This document shows positions 24,201 through 36,200 of a stretch of 64,000 nucleotides of DNA, piece after piece. Source of the stretch: Scilla litardierei (lineage: Eukaryota > Streptophyta > Magnoliopsida > Asparagales > Asparagaceae); NCBI GenBank assembly GCA_030789695.1, contig CM061132.1, positions 163,953,442-164,017,441 on the forward strand, given 5' to 3'. The number at the start of each line of letters is the position of its first letter. Position 1 is the first letter of the stretch. The translations under genes were made by a program, and so were the position numbers. The notes under the pieces are model-generated. The model saw only the letters and a list, made by a program, of their open reading frames with translations, searched no databases and was not told the DNA's origin.

Positions 24201-27200
24201 AGATAGACAGAGCAACGATCGCGATCAAAGAAGCCTAGCGAGTGGGCTCGGTTACATGGAAATGAGAGGGGGAAGAAAATAAGGAACCCGCGTGGGCTTG
24301 CTGAGTGGGCTAAGAAAAGAAAAGGGAAAAAGAGGGGGAGAAATTAAGCCCATTACCACTCACCCCGCCAGGCAGTTACATCGACCCATCCAGCAGGCTC
24401 AGTTCAAGAGGCCAGTGTCGCATCAGCATCAGCGACGCCCTATCCCAATCCGCCATTACTACAGTAAGCATGGACACATCAAGCTAGAACGCAGGCTGTT
24501 CCTGAACTTGTGTCTCATCTGTAGGGCCAAGGACCATACTGCCAGAGATTGTCCACGGAGGGGACAAAGGCCTACAGCCACAGCTCTAGGGACACTCAGC
24601 GTGGATCTCCACTTCCACCACAGCGGAGCGTCTTTCAGCAGGCGAGATCACATGCCACATCTCCTAGGCGCCAAACATTCACTATGACCTCTGCAGAGGC
24701 GGACGCTACCGGACAGGTTAACACATGTACGACTTTATTATTTTCTGTACTACATGTTATTCTGCACCCTAGTCACTGTATGCTTAAATGTAGTGTCTAT
24801 TACCTTAAGTACTGTACTAGTAGCTAGCAAACCTGTCCTTGCATTATTCGACTCGGGAGCTTCTCAATGTTCATGTCGAGACAATTCGTCGACCAACATA
24901 AAGTTCTAGAGTCACCCTTTACCTCTTGTTGGGATCTCAACACGGGCAGAGGAGTGCCTAAGACGTCTAGTGGGTGTTCCTCTTGCCCCGTAGTGATATG
25001 TGGACGAGAGTTTTATGCAGATTTTCTGATTATCGAAATACCGAGTTTCGAAGCTGTCTTCGGGATGGACTGGTTATAAATGCTTTACGACACCATCGAT
25101 TGCGCATGGAGTGTTGATGTTCGAAATGCCTGATCATCCGAAGTTCGAGTTCGTAAGAGGGTGCAAGTCAGAAGAGCTGATCAAGTTCAGTGCTAAACCG
25201 ACGGAGGCAGTGGTGACTGCCATGGATGCTGAGCCGGAGAAACCAGAGGTTGTGCGAGAATTTCTGGATGTGTTTACGGACGAAATTACAGGTTTGCCTT
25301 CGGATCGTAATGTTGAATTTTCAATTGACTTATTGCCAGGAGCCCAACCTATATCAAAGAAATCTTATCATGTAGCACCATCAGAATTAAAGGAAGAGCG
25401 AACCCAGTTGGATGATCTTTTACAGAAGGGATGGATACAATCTAGTGTGTCATCTTGGGTTGCCCCAGTGTTGCTGGTGAAGAAGAAGGACGGGACCAGA
25501 CGCATGCGCATTGATTACAGAGACCTCAAGATTACGGTGAAGAACAAGTATCATCTTCCATGTATTGACGATTTGTTTAACAACTTGGTGGTTCAAGTAT
25601 TTATTCGAAGTTGGATCTCAGGACTGGATACCACCAAGTGAAGGTTAGGAAGGAGGATGTGTCTAATACTGCATTCCGGACTAGTTATGGACATTATGAA
25701 TTCTTAGTGATGTCGTTTGATGTTACTAATCGCTGGATGTGTTCATGAGTCTTATGAACTTAGTGTTATACAAGTTTTTGGATAAATTCGTGGTGGTTTA
25801 CATTGATGATATCTTGGTGTACTCGAAAGACAGACATGAGCATACCGAGTATTTGAAGAAGGTTCTTGAGACATTATGCTATCGACTGTACGCTAAACTT
25901 AGTAAATGTGAGTTTTGGTTAAGCAATGTAGCTTTCCTAGGCCATGTGGTGTCTAGAGAAGGGATTTCTGTGGATCCAGAGAAGGTATCAGCAGTTCAGA
26001 AGTGGCCACCCCCTAAGTCAGTGTTTGAGATTCGGAGCTTCTTGGGATTAGCTGGATACTATTGGAGGTTCATTCATCACTTCTCGAAGATCGCGGAGCC
26101 AATGACGTGGTTGACGAGGACTAGAATCTGGTCGGACACCATAGATGATGGTCTTGATTATACATATTTTTACTAGACCTAGGATCCACGGAAATGTATC
26201 AAACCAGATCTAGTAGCAATGGTATAATTCCTATGGAAGTAAAAGAAACTAAATCCGATATTGTTCCTTATATTGTTTTGATTCTTCTATTGGTATCCTA
26301 CAGATTACTTGGGCACATCTTAGTTGCCATGTTATATTTCAATTTTGGGCTTTGCATTACTAATCTACTTGGCTTAAATGTTAAGAAGTAGTTCCTACTT
26401 GCTGTTACCTTTTAGATGCCTTAATTTATCCTTTTCTCTACCCTTTTTGACATGGCATATGATACAATCGAAACTTTTATTTATCTAAAGCAGCTTTTAT
26501 TTGCAGCGTAATGGGTACTGTATCATTACTGTCTGGCCAGCCAAAAGAAGGCATTTACGTGGAGGCTCGGGCAGAATCCAGAGGCTACTATGAAGAAGCA
26601 AGAACTGATAGCTCAGGACATTTTCGTCTTAGGGGGCTTCTTCCGGACACAACTTATTTAATTAAGGTTGTGTCAAAGGGTGACATTGGGGTTGTTGGAA
26701 TTGAGCGGGCTTCTCCAGAATCTCTTGCTATTAAGGTAAAGTTGATAGCTATATATTTGTATCTTGCTGGTTCTTGCACATCATCCAATTTGCAGTTAAA
26801 GTTTAGTGTAAATATTGTAGACATTTTCATGTCAATACTGAAATTGAACGAATTAATGAAGTCAAAGAATTCAACAGTCTTTTTGCGGTAGCAGGCAAAA
26901 TACCATATGTTGCACTTCTGTTTCTTCATCTTCTCTTCTTTGCTCATGTAAATACTGAAATTGAACGAACTAATGAAGTGAATGAATTCAACAGTCTTTT
27001 TGCGGTAGCAGGCAAAATACCATATGTTGTTCATCTGTTTCTTCCTCTTCTCTTCTTTGTTCATATTCTTCTGTTCTTTTCTCTTCTTCTTCATCCTATT
27101 ATCCACTTATTTTCTGAGCAGAAGTTGAAAAGAGACGAAAGGTGAAGAAAGAAGAACGAGGAAATAGACCAATAAGAGAGTAATTAAGAGGAAAGTTGGT

Positions 27201-30200
27201 GGAGAAAGAGTTGCATTGTTACTTTTTGTAGAAATTTGAATTGGTATTATATGCTTCATAATGAATGGACAAATTTTTAAGTTGGGTCATTTTCTGAAAT
27301 TATTTCAAAAATGACCAACTTTGAAAATAATCATAGAACCTGACCAATTTTGGCCACGTTGGACTTCATGCATGAATCTGTGTTGATGTGGATATCTAAT
27401 AAATTAACGGGGTTTGCAACACAGTCAAATTGACCCTTGTCATTTTGATTGGGGTTGCCAACCCTTTTAATATGGAGTTCAATATGGAAACATCAACCAC
27501 ACACACCTTTAGCATGGGATTCTTGGCCAAAATAGCTGGGGTTGCCTACCCGGCCATATTGGCATGTACCAAAATGGCCCAGTTGGCAACCCCAGCCAAT
27601 TTGATTTCTCTATGTTCAAGCCAATTTCTCTTTGTTTGAATAGAGAGAAATCAAATTGGTGTGAATGCGAATCCCGGTCAAATCATGCACAAACAACATG
27701 CATGCAATATTATAATGTGTAAATTTATTTGTAAGTCTTGTGCATCCAACTAAATTATATGCAATACATAGGCTTGCAGGCATGCAATATTTCAGTACAC
27801 ATTCAAATAAATCGTATGCATGCACAGATAGTTTAAATATATAGTCTCTTAAAGAGTATTAATCCAAGATTCCAAAACATGCACAATCAAACCAAGATTC
27901 CAAAAGTATTAGTACAAAACATGTAGAGATAAATCCAAAATACAATTACGAAGAACAAATACGAATATTTCAAGTACAAAGAACACATCACAATAAGCAT
28001 ATAAAAATGTACAGATCAAATCCTATAATCCAAGTTCAAAGTTCAAATATAAATATTCATAACATTTTATGTCACATCAAATGATGGTGTTTTAGGCCAC
28101 AATTGATATGCCTCTTGGGTCTGCCTCTGGGAAACTTTAGCTTCGTCGTTATTTCTTCTGGAAACAGGCTACTTTGATACATGGTTTGAGATATCGGTCG
28201 ATACCATTAGGTATCGGCCGTATCGTATCGGTATCGGCAGTTGACAATACCGAAACCAAGGATTAGTTTCAGTAAAGGCCGATACTGAATGTTATCGGTC
28301 AGTTTCGGCCGATACCTGCCGAAACTGACCGATACCGGCCGAAACTGACTGTTACCATTCAGTACCGGTTGAAGACGGTGAAAGAAGAATGTGTAATTAA
28401 ATAAAAATTCTCTAAAAACCCAAAAAAATTCGTGAATCAATAGGTTGCATAGAAAGCTCTGTTAAAAGAGGAGAAAATCTTAGGGTTTTGGCTTGAAAAT
28501 GATGAAGAATTAGATGAAGAAGATGTAGAACCAAGAAAAAATTGCTGAAAAATAGAAGAAAAAAGACAAGGAAGATCATGAAAAAATTGAACTCACCCCA
28601 TCGCGTCGCCGCATCGCCGAACCTGCCTCCTGCCTCGCCGAACCCGCCTCGACCATCTAGCGTGAGAGAGAGAGAGCAGAGAGAGAGAGGCCCGAGTCGC
28701 CTTTCAGGAGATGATGCGTTCTTTAAAACGGCAAACGTGTAAATAAGTGGTATGTGTGTAAAGTAAAACAGTCGGTGCGCATATCAAGCGGATATTTTGT
28801 GGCAACCATGTAAATAAGTGGTATGTGCGCAAAGCAAAATGGTGGGTGCACAAAGCAACGCCCAGCGATTTTTTGGCAAACTTGTAAATAAGTGGTATGT
28901 GCGCAAGGTAAAACGGTGGGTGCGCAAGACAAGCTTTAGGATCTATTCATTTATCTAATATTTAGTATTTAAGTACCAAACTTTAGGTAGTTAGTATTTG
29001 ATATGAATACGAACTCAAATTTAGTTTATCTATTTAGTATTTAGTATTTGAGAGTATATGATTAATATTTTAGTTTGTTAAGTATTTAATAGTACTTGAT
29101 AAGTTTAGATTTAAGAACCTCCGAGACCATCCATGTGTGTATATAGTATATACATATTTAAAGTATATCCGAAACCGAAACCGAAACCGATACCCAAAAC
29201 GAAACTGCCGAAACTAGTGATACAGACGAAACCTGTGGAAACGGACGATACCGATACCGAAACCTAAATTTTGGGAAGAACGATAACCAGACCAAAACCG
29301 AGACCTAAAACCTTGATTTGATATGTGTCTATCAGCATTTATGCCCATTGAGTTTCTGAGACTCCTTGCATGTTTGGCTGGGTCTGTGGTTGTGGTTGTG
29401 GTTATACTGTTTTGACAATTTCATAATGAACTTTTTTGTGTGTGGCTGTGTTGGTCCATCTTCATCCGCATTAATGCTTGCTATGCAGACTTTGATAAAA
29501 TCACCGAAGGTGATGCGTCTTGTCATCAGATGAAAAAAATTGGTGATGACACAACTCATGTTTTATTGTGTGTTTAATCTTACTAATGTAAACCATTTAT
29601 AAAGGAGGGATTGTGCCCTCGAATATTGCTTCGTCAAATTGTCAAATTATCAATGTCAAGCAAAGTATAAACATGTAATATGCACAAAAAAAACAATTAA
29701 CAAAGAACCTTTAACTATCATATAACAATTAACAATAAAGAACAATTAACACACACACACATATATTTATTTAGATATTATTTATCAAATCTTTTTGGTT
29801 GATGCACAAACTTTGTGGTGTAGTAGGCGATAGATCTAAGGATTTTTGTGGAGGATTTGGAGAAGTTTGGGGAAGATTTGTGGAAGAATTGATAAATTTA
29901 AGGTTTCTGGATTTTTCACCAAGGGTTCCGAGGCTTTTCACCAAGGAGTGAGAATCTTTCTCAAAATTGGAAAAAATTTCCCTTGATTAATTCATTGATT
30001 GAAAATAAAACAAATCTGAGGCCTTTTAAAGGCCTACTACTCAACTTAACTTTCCTATTCTCATCTGATGTGCGACTAAACTCTTTAAAGATTAGAACTC
30101 TTAAAAATAATTAAAAGCTCCAAAAAACCTAAAATTTTAAAATTCAAATTAAAATTAAAATTCTTGATTTGATCCCGACCATTCTTCTTACTTTAAGAAC

Positions 30201-33200
30201 TTCATCACCTGGTGGTGAATGACGGTAAATGTAGCACAGCTGGACAGAAATCAGTAGACCACTGCAATTGGAGAAGAAGCGTCCACGAGCTTTGAAGTGT
30301 AATAGAATACAGATGGGCAAACGAACATTTTTCGATAATTTCTCACAATCCATGAAAGACTAGAAAAGCATATATAATCTTTTGCTGGTCAACTGTGGAT
30401 GATAGGTGATAACAAACGCAATAGGACAAGAAAAGCATATATATATATTCTATATTTGATGAAGATTTTGAATTTTGTCCCAGTTGGACAAGTGACTAGG
30501 ACAAAGGGGCTTATGACTAGGATAAGGACTTGATGACTAGGACTGGGATAAGTTTTGGGGGGAAATTTGTGGGGAAGATTTGAAAACTGAAATTTGGGTG
30601 TGGGCCCCCCTCTCATATCGCAGTGCCCTTTGGGCATGGGAAAATTCTAGTATATCAATATAAGACAGTAAATCTATGTTGTAATATGTCAAGCATGATG
30701 CTAAATCGAGTGCATTATAATCATGTAATATTAGTAACTAAATAAGCAATAATCAATGAATAAAACTAATATCCAATTAATATATCTAGTTTATTATGAT
30801 ACTAATCTAAGGTATAACTCATGCTTGGGTATACAATATAAAATTTGCTTGTTTCGTCTGTTCAAAGTAGCGATCAACAGTAAGTAATAACCTTCTCGCT
30901 ATAACGATGGATTACATCCGTGGGTCGTAACCTTTTCATACAGATAGACTGAATCATGATTCATAACCTTCCCTAACGGTTACCATTCGGGCTATAACCG
31001 TTTGATCATAATCAATAGTATCTGTCAGTACCTTCCCGCACCCTGAGGGACCCTCGTCGCTTTGCTTCCTTTATCACAATTAGTTTTTCATACCTCGCGT
31101 GTAATGTAACTATTCCATGTTTTTGATTCAATGTTACAATAATTATTCATATAATGTCAAATGGAGTATACAATATCTCCACAATGTCATGTATTCATCA
31201 TTATGCTATAATAAATAAGCTACAATAATCATAAGCTAATGACATGAAAGGCTCAGTTTTATTCAAGTAAAAATTTTATTTGCTTTATTGAGTAAAATTT
31301 TTATTTGCCAAATAAACCAGTGCTTTAAACATTATTAACAAATTCACTGTTCAATTAAACATGAATTATATAAGATTTATTTTAAATAATCTAAAATTCT
31401 AATTTCAATTTATATGGCCAATTTTCCACATCTTATGTAATATCAATTTAATTACAATATTTACGTGTGTATTATCAAATTAATTTCCAATTAATAGGTT
31501 CTCAAATCATAATAATCCCAAAAGTAAGTCTTTTCCTTCTCATCAAATTCCCAATTCATCAAAATCCAATTTACATTTCCATGTAAAAACAATATTCATG
31601 GCATCAAATTATAAAGCATGGCCAAACAATCAACTTCTTCAAAATTTAAATTTAGTAAAAGAGTTCTACCTAAACTCAATTAACCAAAATTAAAATCTAA
31701 TTTACTGATATTAAAATATAGCTAAATTGAAATTAAATTCTATTTAAACTAAATTTAAAAATCTTGGGAAACTTGAGTAGTGCTGTGTTGGTTTTAGCAT
31801 CTTCTGATGAAGGAAGAAGAGGGGCGGGCGTCTTGTCTTGGGGGTTTTCGCCGCATTGTGAGAGTGCCAGCTTCGAAGGAGATATTGCCTTATTAGGGAG
31901 GCAGCTTCGACGGTCAAAAGATGTGTGAAGGGCTTCGAAAGGTGGAGAAGCGGGTGACGAAGGGAGAGGCAGCATAGGAGCGGCTACTTCGTGCTTCAGT
32001 TGCTTGAGGGCAGAAGAGGAGTGGGACTTTTAAGAGATCGGGTGGCCAAGAACGAGCTTTCGTATCTCTTTTCTTTATTTCTCTTTTTTGAATGGAGATG
32101 TGTGAATTGTGAGGAAAGAAAACAATAAAGTGGTGGTGGTGCTAGTTTTTCATGCGTGTAAGCTTCGGACCAAACGAATTTAACCTTCTTTCTCGCAAAA
32201 CGTATTATATGCTCTATGATCTTTTAGAAATCTTGATTGAATTATTAGTAGTAGCATGTTAGTCCCAAAAAACTCCGGATCTATGTAACTAATCTAGGGA
32301 TCAATCAATTCCCAGCGGTTAAAATTTTTTCTAGGTGTACAGATATACCATCTCCAGTTACTATATATTCGAGAAAGATCATTTTATCCGTCCAACACTC
32401 ACATTTGCAGTCCTTAGTATAAAGTTGATGTCTACATAGAGTCTCCAATACTGTCTGTAGATGCTCAACATGTTCTTCTTTCTTAGATTACACCATGATA
32501 TCATCGATAAAAATCACCATGACCTTGTCCAAAAATTCATAGAATACTTAGTTCATAAGATTTGTCATCGGTGAATTGGTCACACCAAACATCGTAACCA
32601 AGAATTCATAATGTTTATACTTAATCCGGAAACCTTCACTTTGTAAAGACTCATGATCTCCCAAACTAATAAAAAACCATCAATGCACAGTCGCGGGCTC
32701 TTTTTCTAAACGGTCACCTTATTCAGCGTTCGATCATTTATGCACATCCTTTATGACAGATCCTTTGCTAATTTTACTGACTCTCCCTAAAAAGATACAC
32801 TGGGACGTATCAATCTTTTTTTGCAATAAGTCATCTAACTGAATATGTAGCTCTTCTAATTCCACCGCCGCCATAAGGTATAGAGCCTTGAAAATAGGTA
32901 GTGTGCCCAACAAGTTGATTAAGAATTTGATAGCTCAATGTGATGGTAAATCTGAGATATCTTTTGAAAATATATCATCGAATTCTTATATTACTTCAGA
33001 TCACTCCCGTTCTACCAATATTGCGGTTATCTCATCCTTCGGCCTGGCCCGAAATTGGATTGGCACAAATGACATGCTTTCACTTATGAACTCGAACATT
33101 AAATGGTCAGATATTTTGAACACTATCTAAAACGGATGTAAGCTCTCGTCCACATAACATTGCATGACATAAAAGATAATTGCTGGAGGGTTGCAACACG

Positions 33201-36200
33201 CCAATGTTTGTGTTAACACTCTAACTTGATAGAAAATGCTCGATAGAGATAGAATAAGTTGCAATAGATGGACAAGATAGAATGCAGTGGAAAATACCTA
33301 AAGAATATAAAAGATATATTAAAGTTGTCACCAACTGAAGATTTATGTGACGATGAAAAAAATAAATCAAGAAACCAATTTACGAAAGATTTTTGGAAGA
33401 TTTTTTTGATTGCCGATGAAAGAGGATACTGTAAAAGAGAGTTTTGGAATACAAGAGATGGAAAATAATAAATACCAAAGTTCAAATGAAAAGCTTAAGA
33501 GATAAATAAGAAACCAAGAATTCAAGTGAAAGAATTACCAATGATTAAGTTAAAGATGTCGATAATTTAGGTTGTAATATTATCTATCTTGCTCTTAAAG
33601 TATTCTAGTATGAAAAACAAATGTGGATGTGTTGGATGAAAATAAACTCAAGAGAGAGAGAGATCATTTCATTGCTAAGAATGAGTATCCATGGCTAAGA
33701 GCCATGTTGCTCTATTTATTTATCTCATAGTGGGGAGGCCAAAAGCCTCTTAGTAGACCAAGGGTCCTCATTACCCTAAGTAATGGGGGACCTAATGAAT
33801 GTGTAATGAAGGATGGGAGGCCAAAGGCCTCCCTCATTCATAACACTCCCCCTTACACATTCATCACTTCGGTCTCAGCTACTGAGGCAAGGGGTGGATA
33901 TTTCTGGATCCAGAGTAATTGTGTTTGCCTCGTTAAAACCTTAGCTGTGGAAAACCCAATGGGAAAACCCAACAGCTTAAGGAAAAAGAGTGCAACCCAC
34001 AGGTTACTCCCCTTGATCCGTACAAGCTTCAGGCTTGCAGGTCATTCAACTGTCGCATACCAATGTTCTTTACAAGCTTTACAAAAGTACATTTAGGCAA
34101 TGCCTTAGTAAAAAGATCAGCTAAGTTGTTGCATGACTGGATCTGTCGAACTTCAATCTGCTTGTCGTTCTTCTGCTCGTGCGTCCAGAAAAACTTGGGA
34201 GAAATGTGCTTTGTCCTGTCGCCTTTGATGTAGCCCTTCTGAAACTGAGCAATGCACGCTGCGTTGTCTTCGAATAGGGCAGTAGGCTCCAGATCACCGG
34301 TCTTCAGGCCAATGGATTGGAGGATGTGTTGGACGACGGAGCGTAGCCAAAAACATTCTCTGCTCGCTTCATGGATCGCGATGAGCTCTGCATGGTTGGA
34401 AGATGTAGCAGTAGTGGTTTGTTTTACCGATCTCCAGGAGATAGCAGTTCCTCCGTAGGTAAAGACAAAACCAGTCTGTGATTTTGCCGTATGCGGATCT
34501 GAAAGATAGCCTGCATCAGCATAACCAAGTAACTGGGAGGAGGCACCTCTCTGGTAGTAAAGTCCAAGGTCTACGGAACCCTGGAGGTATCGCAGAAGAT
34601 GCTTTACTCCATTCCAGTTGCGCTTTGTAGGCGCTGCACTGTGTCTGGCTAGGAGATTGACTGCAAACGCTATATCGGGACGCGTGCAGTTAGCCAGATA
34701 GAGAAGTGCACCAATGGCACTTAGGTAGGGTACTTCTGGACCCAGTATCTCCTCCCCTCTTCCAGAGGCCGGAAGGGGTCCTTTTGTACGTCTAATGATC
34801 TCACGACCATAGGGGTACATAAAGGATGACATTTATCCATTTGGAACTTATTTAAAAGCTTCCTGGTATAATTGGATTGATGTAGAAGGATTCCACCTCG
34901 TATGTGTTCAATCTGCAAGCTAAGGCAATACTTCGTTCTGCCTAGGTCTTTCATTTCAAAAGTGTGCTTTAGCCTTGCAGATATCTCATTAATCTCTGCT
35001 GGAGAGCCTATGAGATTTAAGTCATCAACGTAAACTGCTATGATGACGAATCCTTTTCCCGTTCTTTTGATAAAGATGCACGGGCAGACTTCGTTATTAG
35101 TGAATCCTTGCTGTGCAAGGAAATCACTTAGTCTGTTATACCACATTTTGCCTGACTGTTTTAGTCCATACAAGGATCTATGTAGTCTAACAGAGAATAC
35201 GTCCCGAGGTATCTCTTTCATCTCTGTGGGTAAGTTAAACCCATCTGGTAGTTTCATATAGATCTTTTTATCTAAATCGCCATAAAGATATGCAGTCACA
35301 ACGTCCATGAGCTGCATTTCTAGGCTTGCCAGAGATGATAGGCTTATTAAAAATCTGAATGTATTAGCGTCCATTACCGGGGAGTATGTATCTTCATAAT
35401 CGATACCCGGTCTTTGGGAAAAACACTTTGCTACAAGACGCGCCTTGTAGCGGACGATCAGATTTTGTTCATTTCTTTTTCTAATGAAAACCCACTTATA
35501 TCCCACAGGTCTAACACCTACTGGTGTTTGGACTACAGGTCCAAAGACTTTGCGTTTCGAGAGTGAGTCCAGCTCTACTCTTATCGCCTCGTCCCACTTT
35601 GGCCAATCATCTCTGCGTTTACAATCCGCTAGAGAAAGTGGTTCGACGTCATCGTCGTATTCAGCGACGTGAACGGCAATAGTGAACGCAAAATCTTCGT
35701 CGACGAATGTGCTATGTCGGTCCAGTACCTCCCCAGTACGTACAAAGTTTAATGATGTTTCTCCTAATGTTTTCTCTACGGGGGAAATTAGGAGGGGAGA
35801 GGTAGCTATCCTGAGCTCAGTATCCTGTGGAGGGATAATCTTATTTTCACCAGGAATCTTCCTCTTTCGAGGAACTTTATCTTTTGAACCTGGTGGCCGT
35901 CCTCTTTTCAATTGAGGTACAACCATTTCTGCTGCGGGTGGATTGCATCCATTTATAGGGATGTCAATCCTAGCTGGAGTGTTAGCAGCAGGGACGTGTG
36001 AACGGACGATCTTCTGGCTGTCCGTGAATTTATCCGGTAATTGGTGTACTGTATTCTGGATGTGAAGGATCTTCAGGATCTCATCTTCACACAGATTTGT
36101 ACACGGATTATAAAGGGACAAAGACTTATTTTCCCAATTAATGGTCTCCGAAGCTTCAGGCTTCTTGGAATGTTTGCCCAACTTTGGAAAAGTTTTCTCA

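Larger units (their letters stand above)
20012..24356 (-). mobile_element. Large solo LTR nested in element A gag
   Basis: It starts TGTAACGCCCCG on the plus strand, and its other end reads GCCCATTAC, the reverse complement of the LTR start TGTAATGGGC seen at 11829. CACTC flanks both ends (20007-20011, 24357-24361). No internal coding region is present. The sense strand is minus: U3 at about 24010-24356, TATA region near 22290, then a long downstream part to 20012. It contains a 570-bp tandem duplication and a 1.67-kb inverted insert of related LTR sequence. It belongs to the same LTR family as element A, into which it is inserted. Confidence 0.65.
11829..26130 (+). mobile_element. Old plus-strand Ty3/gypsy element A, split by nested insertions
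   Basis: An LTR-like 5' region starts TGTAATGGGCC at 11829. It is followed by gag (13282 on), which is interrupted at 13657 by element B, resumes at 19842, is interrupted at 20012 by a solo LTR, and resumes at 24362 with zinc knuckle, protease and RT until about 26130, where it is truncated. Stops and frameshifts are frequent. RNase H, integrase and a 3' LTR are missing. It lies wholly within the 15.1-kb NOMO intron. Confidence 0.75.
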
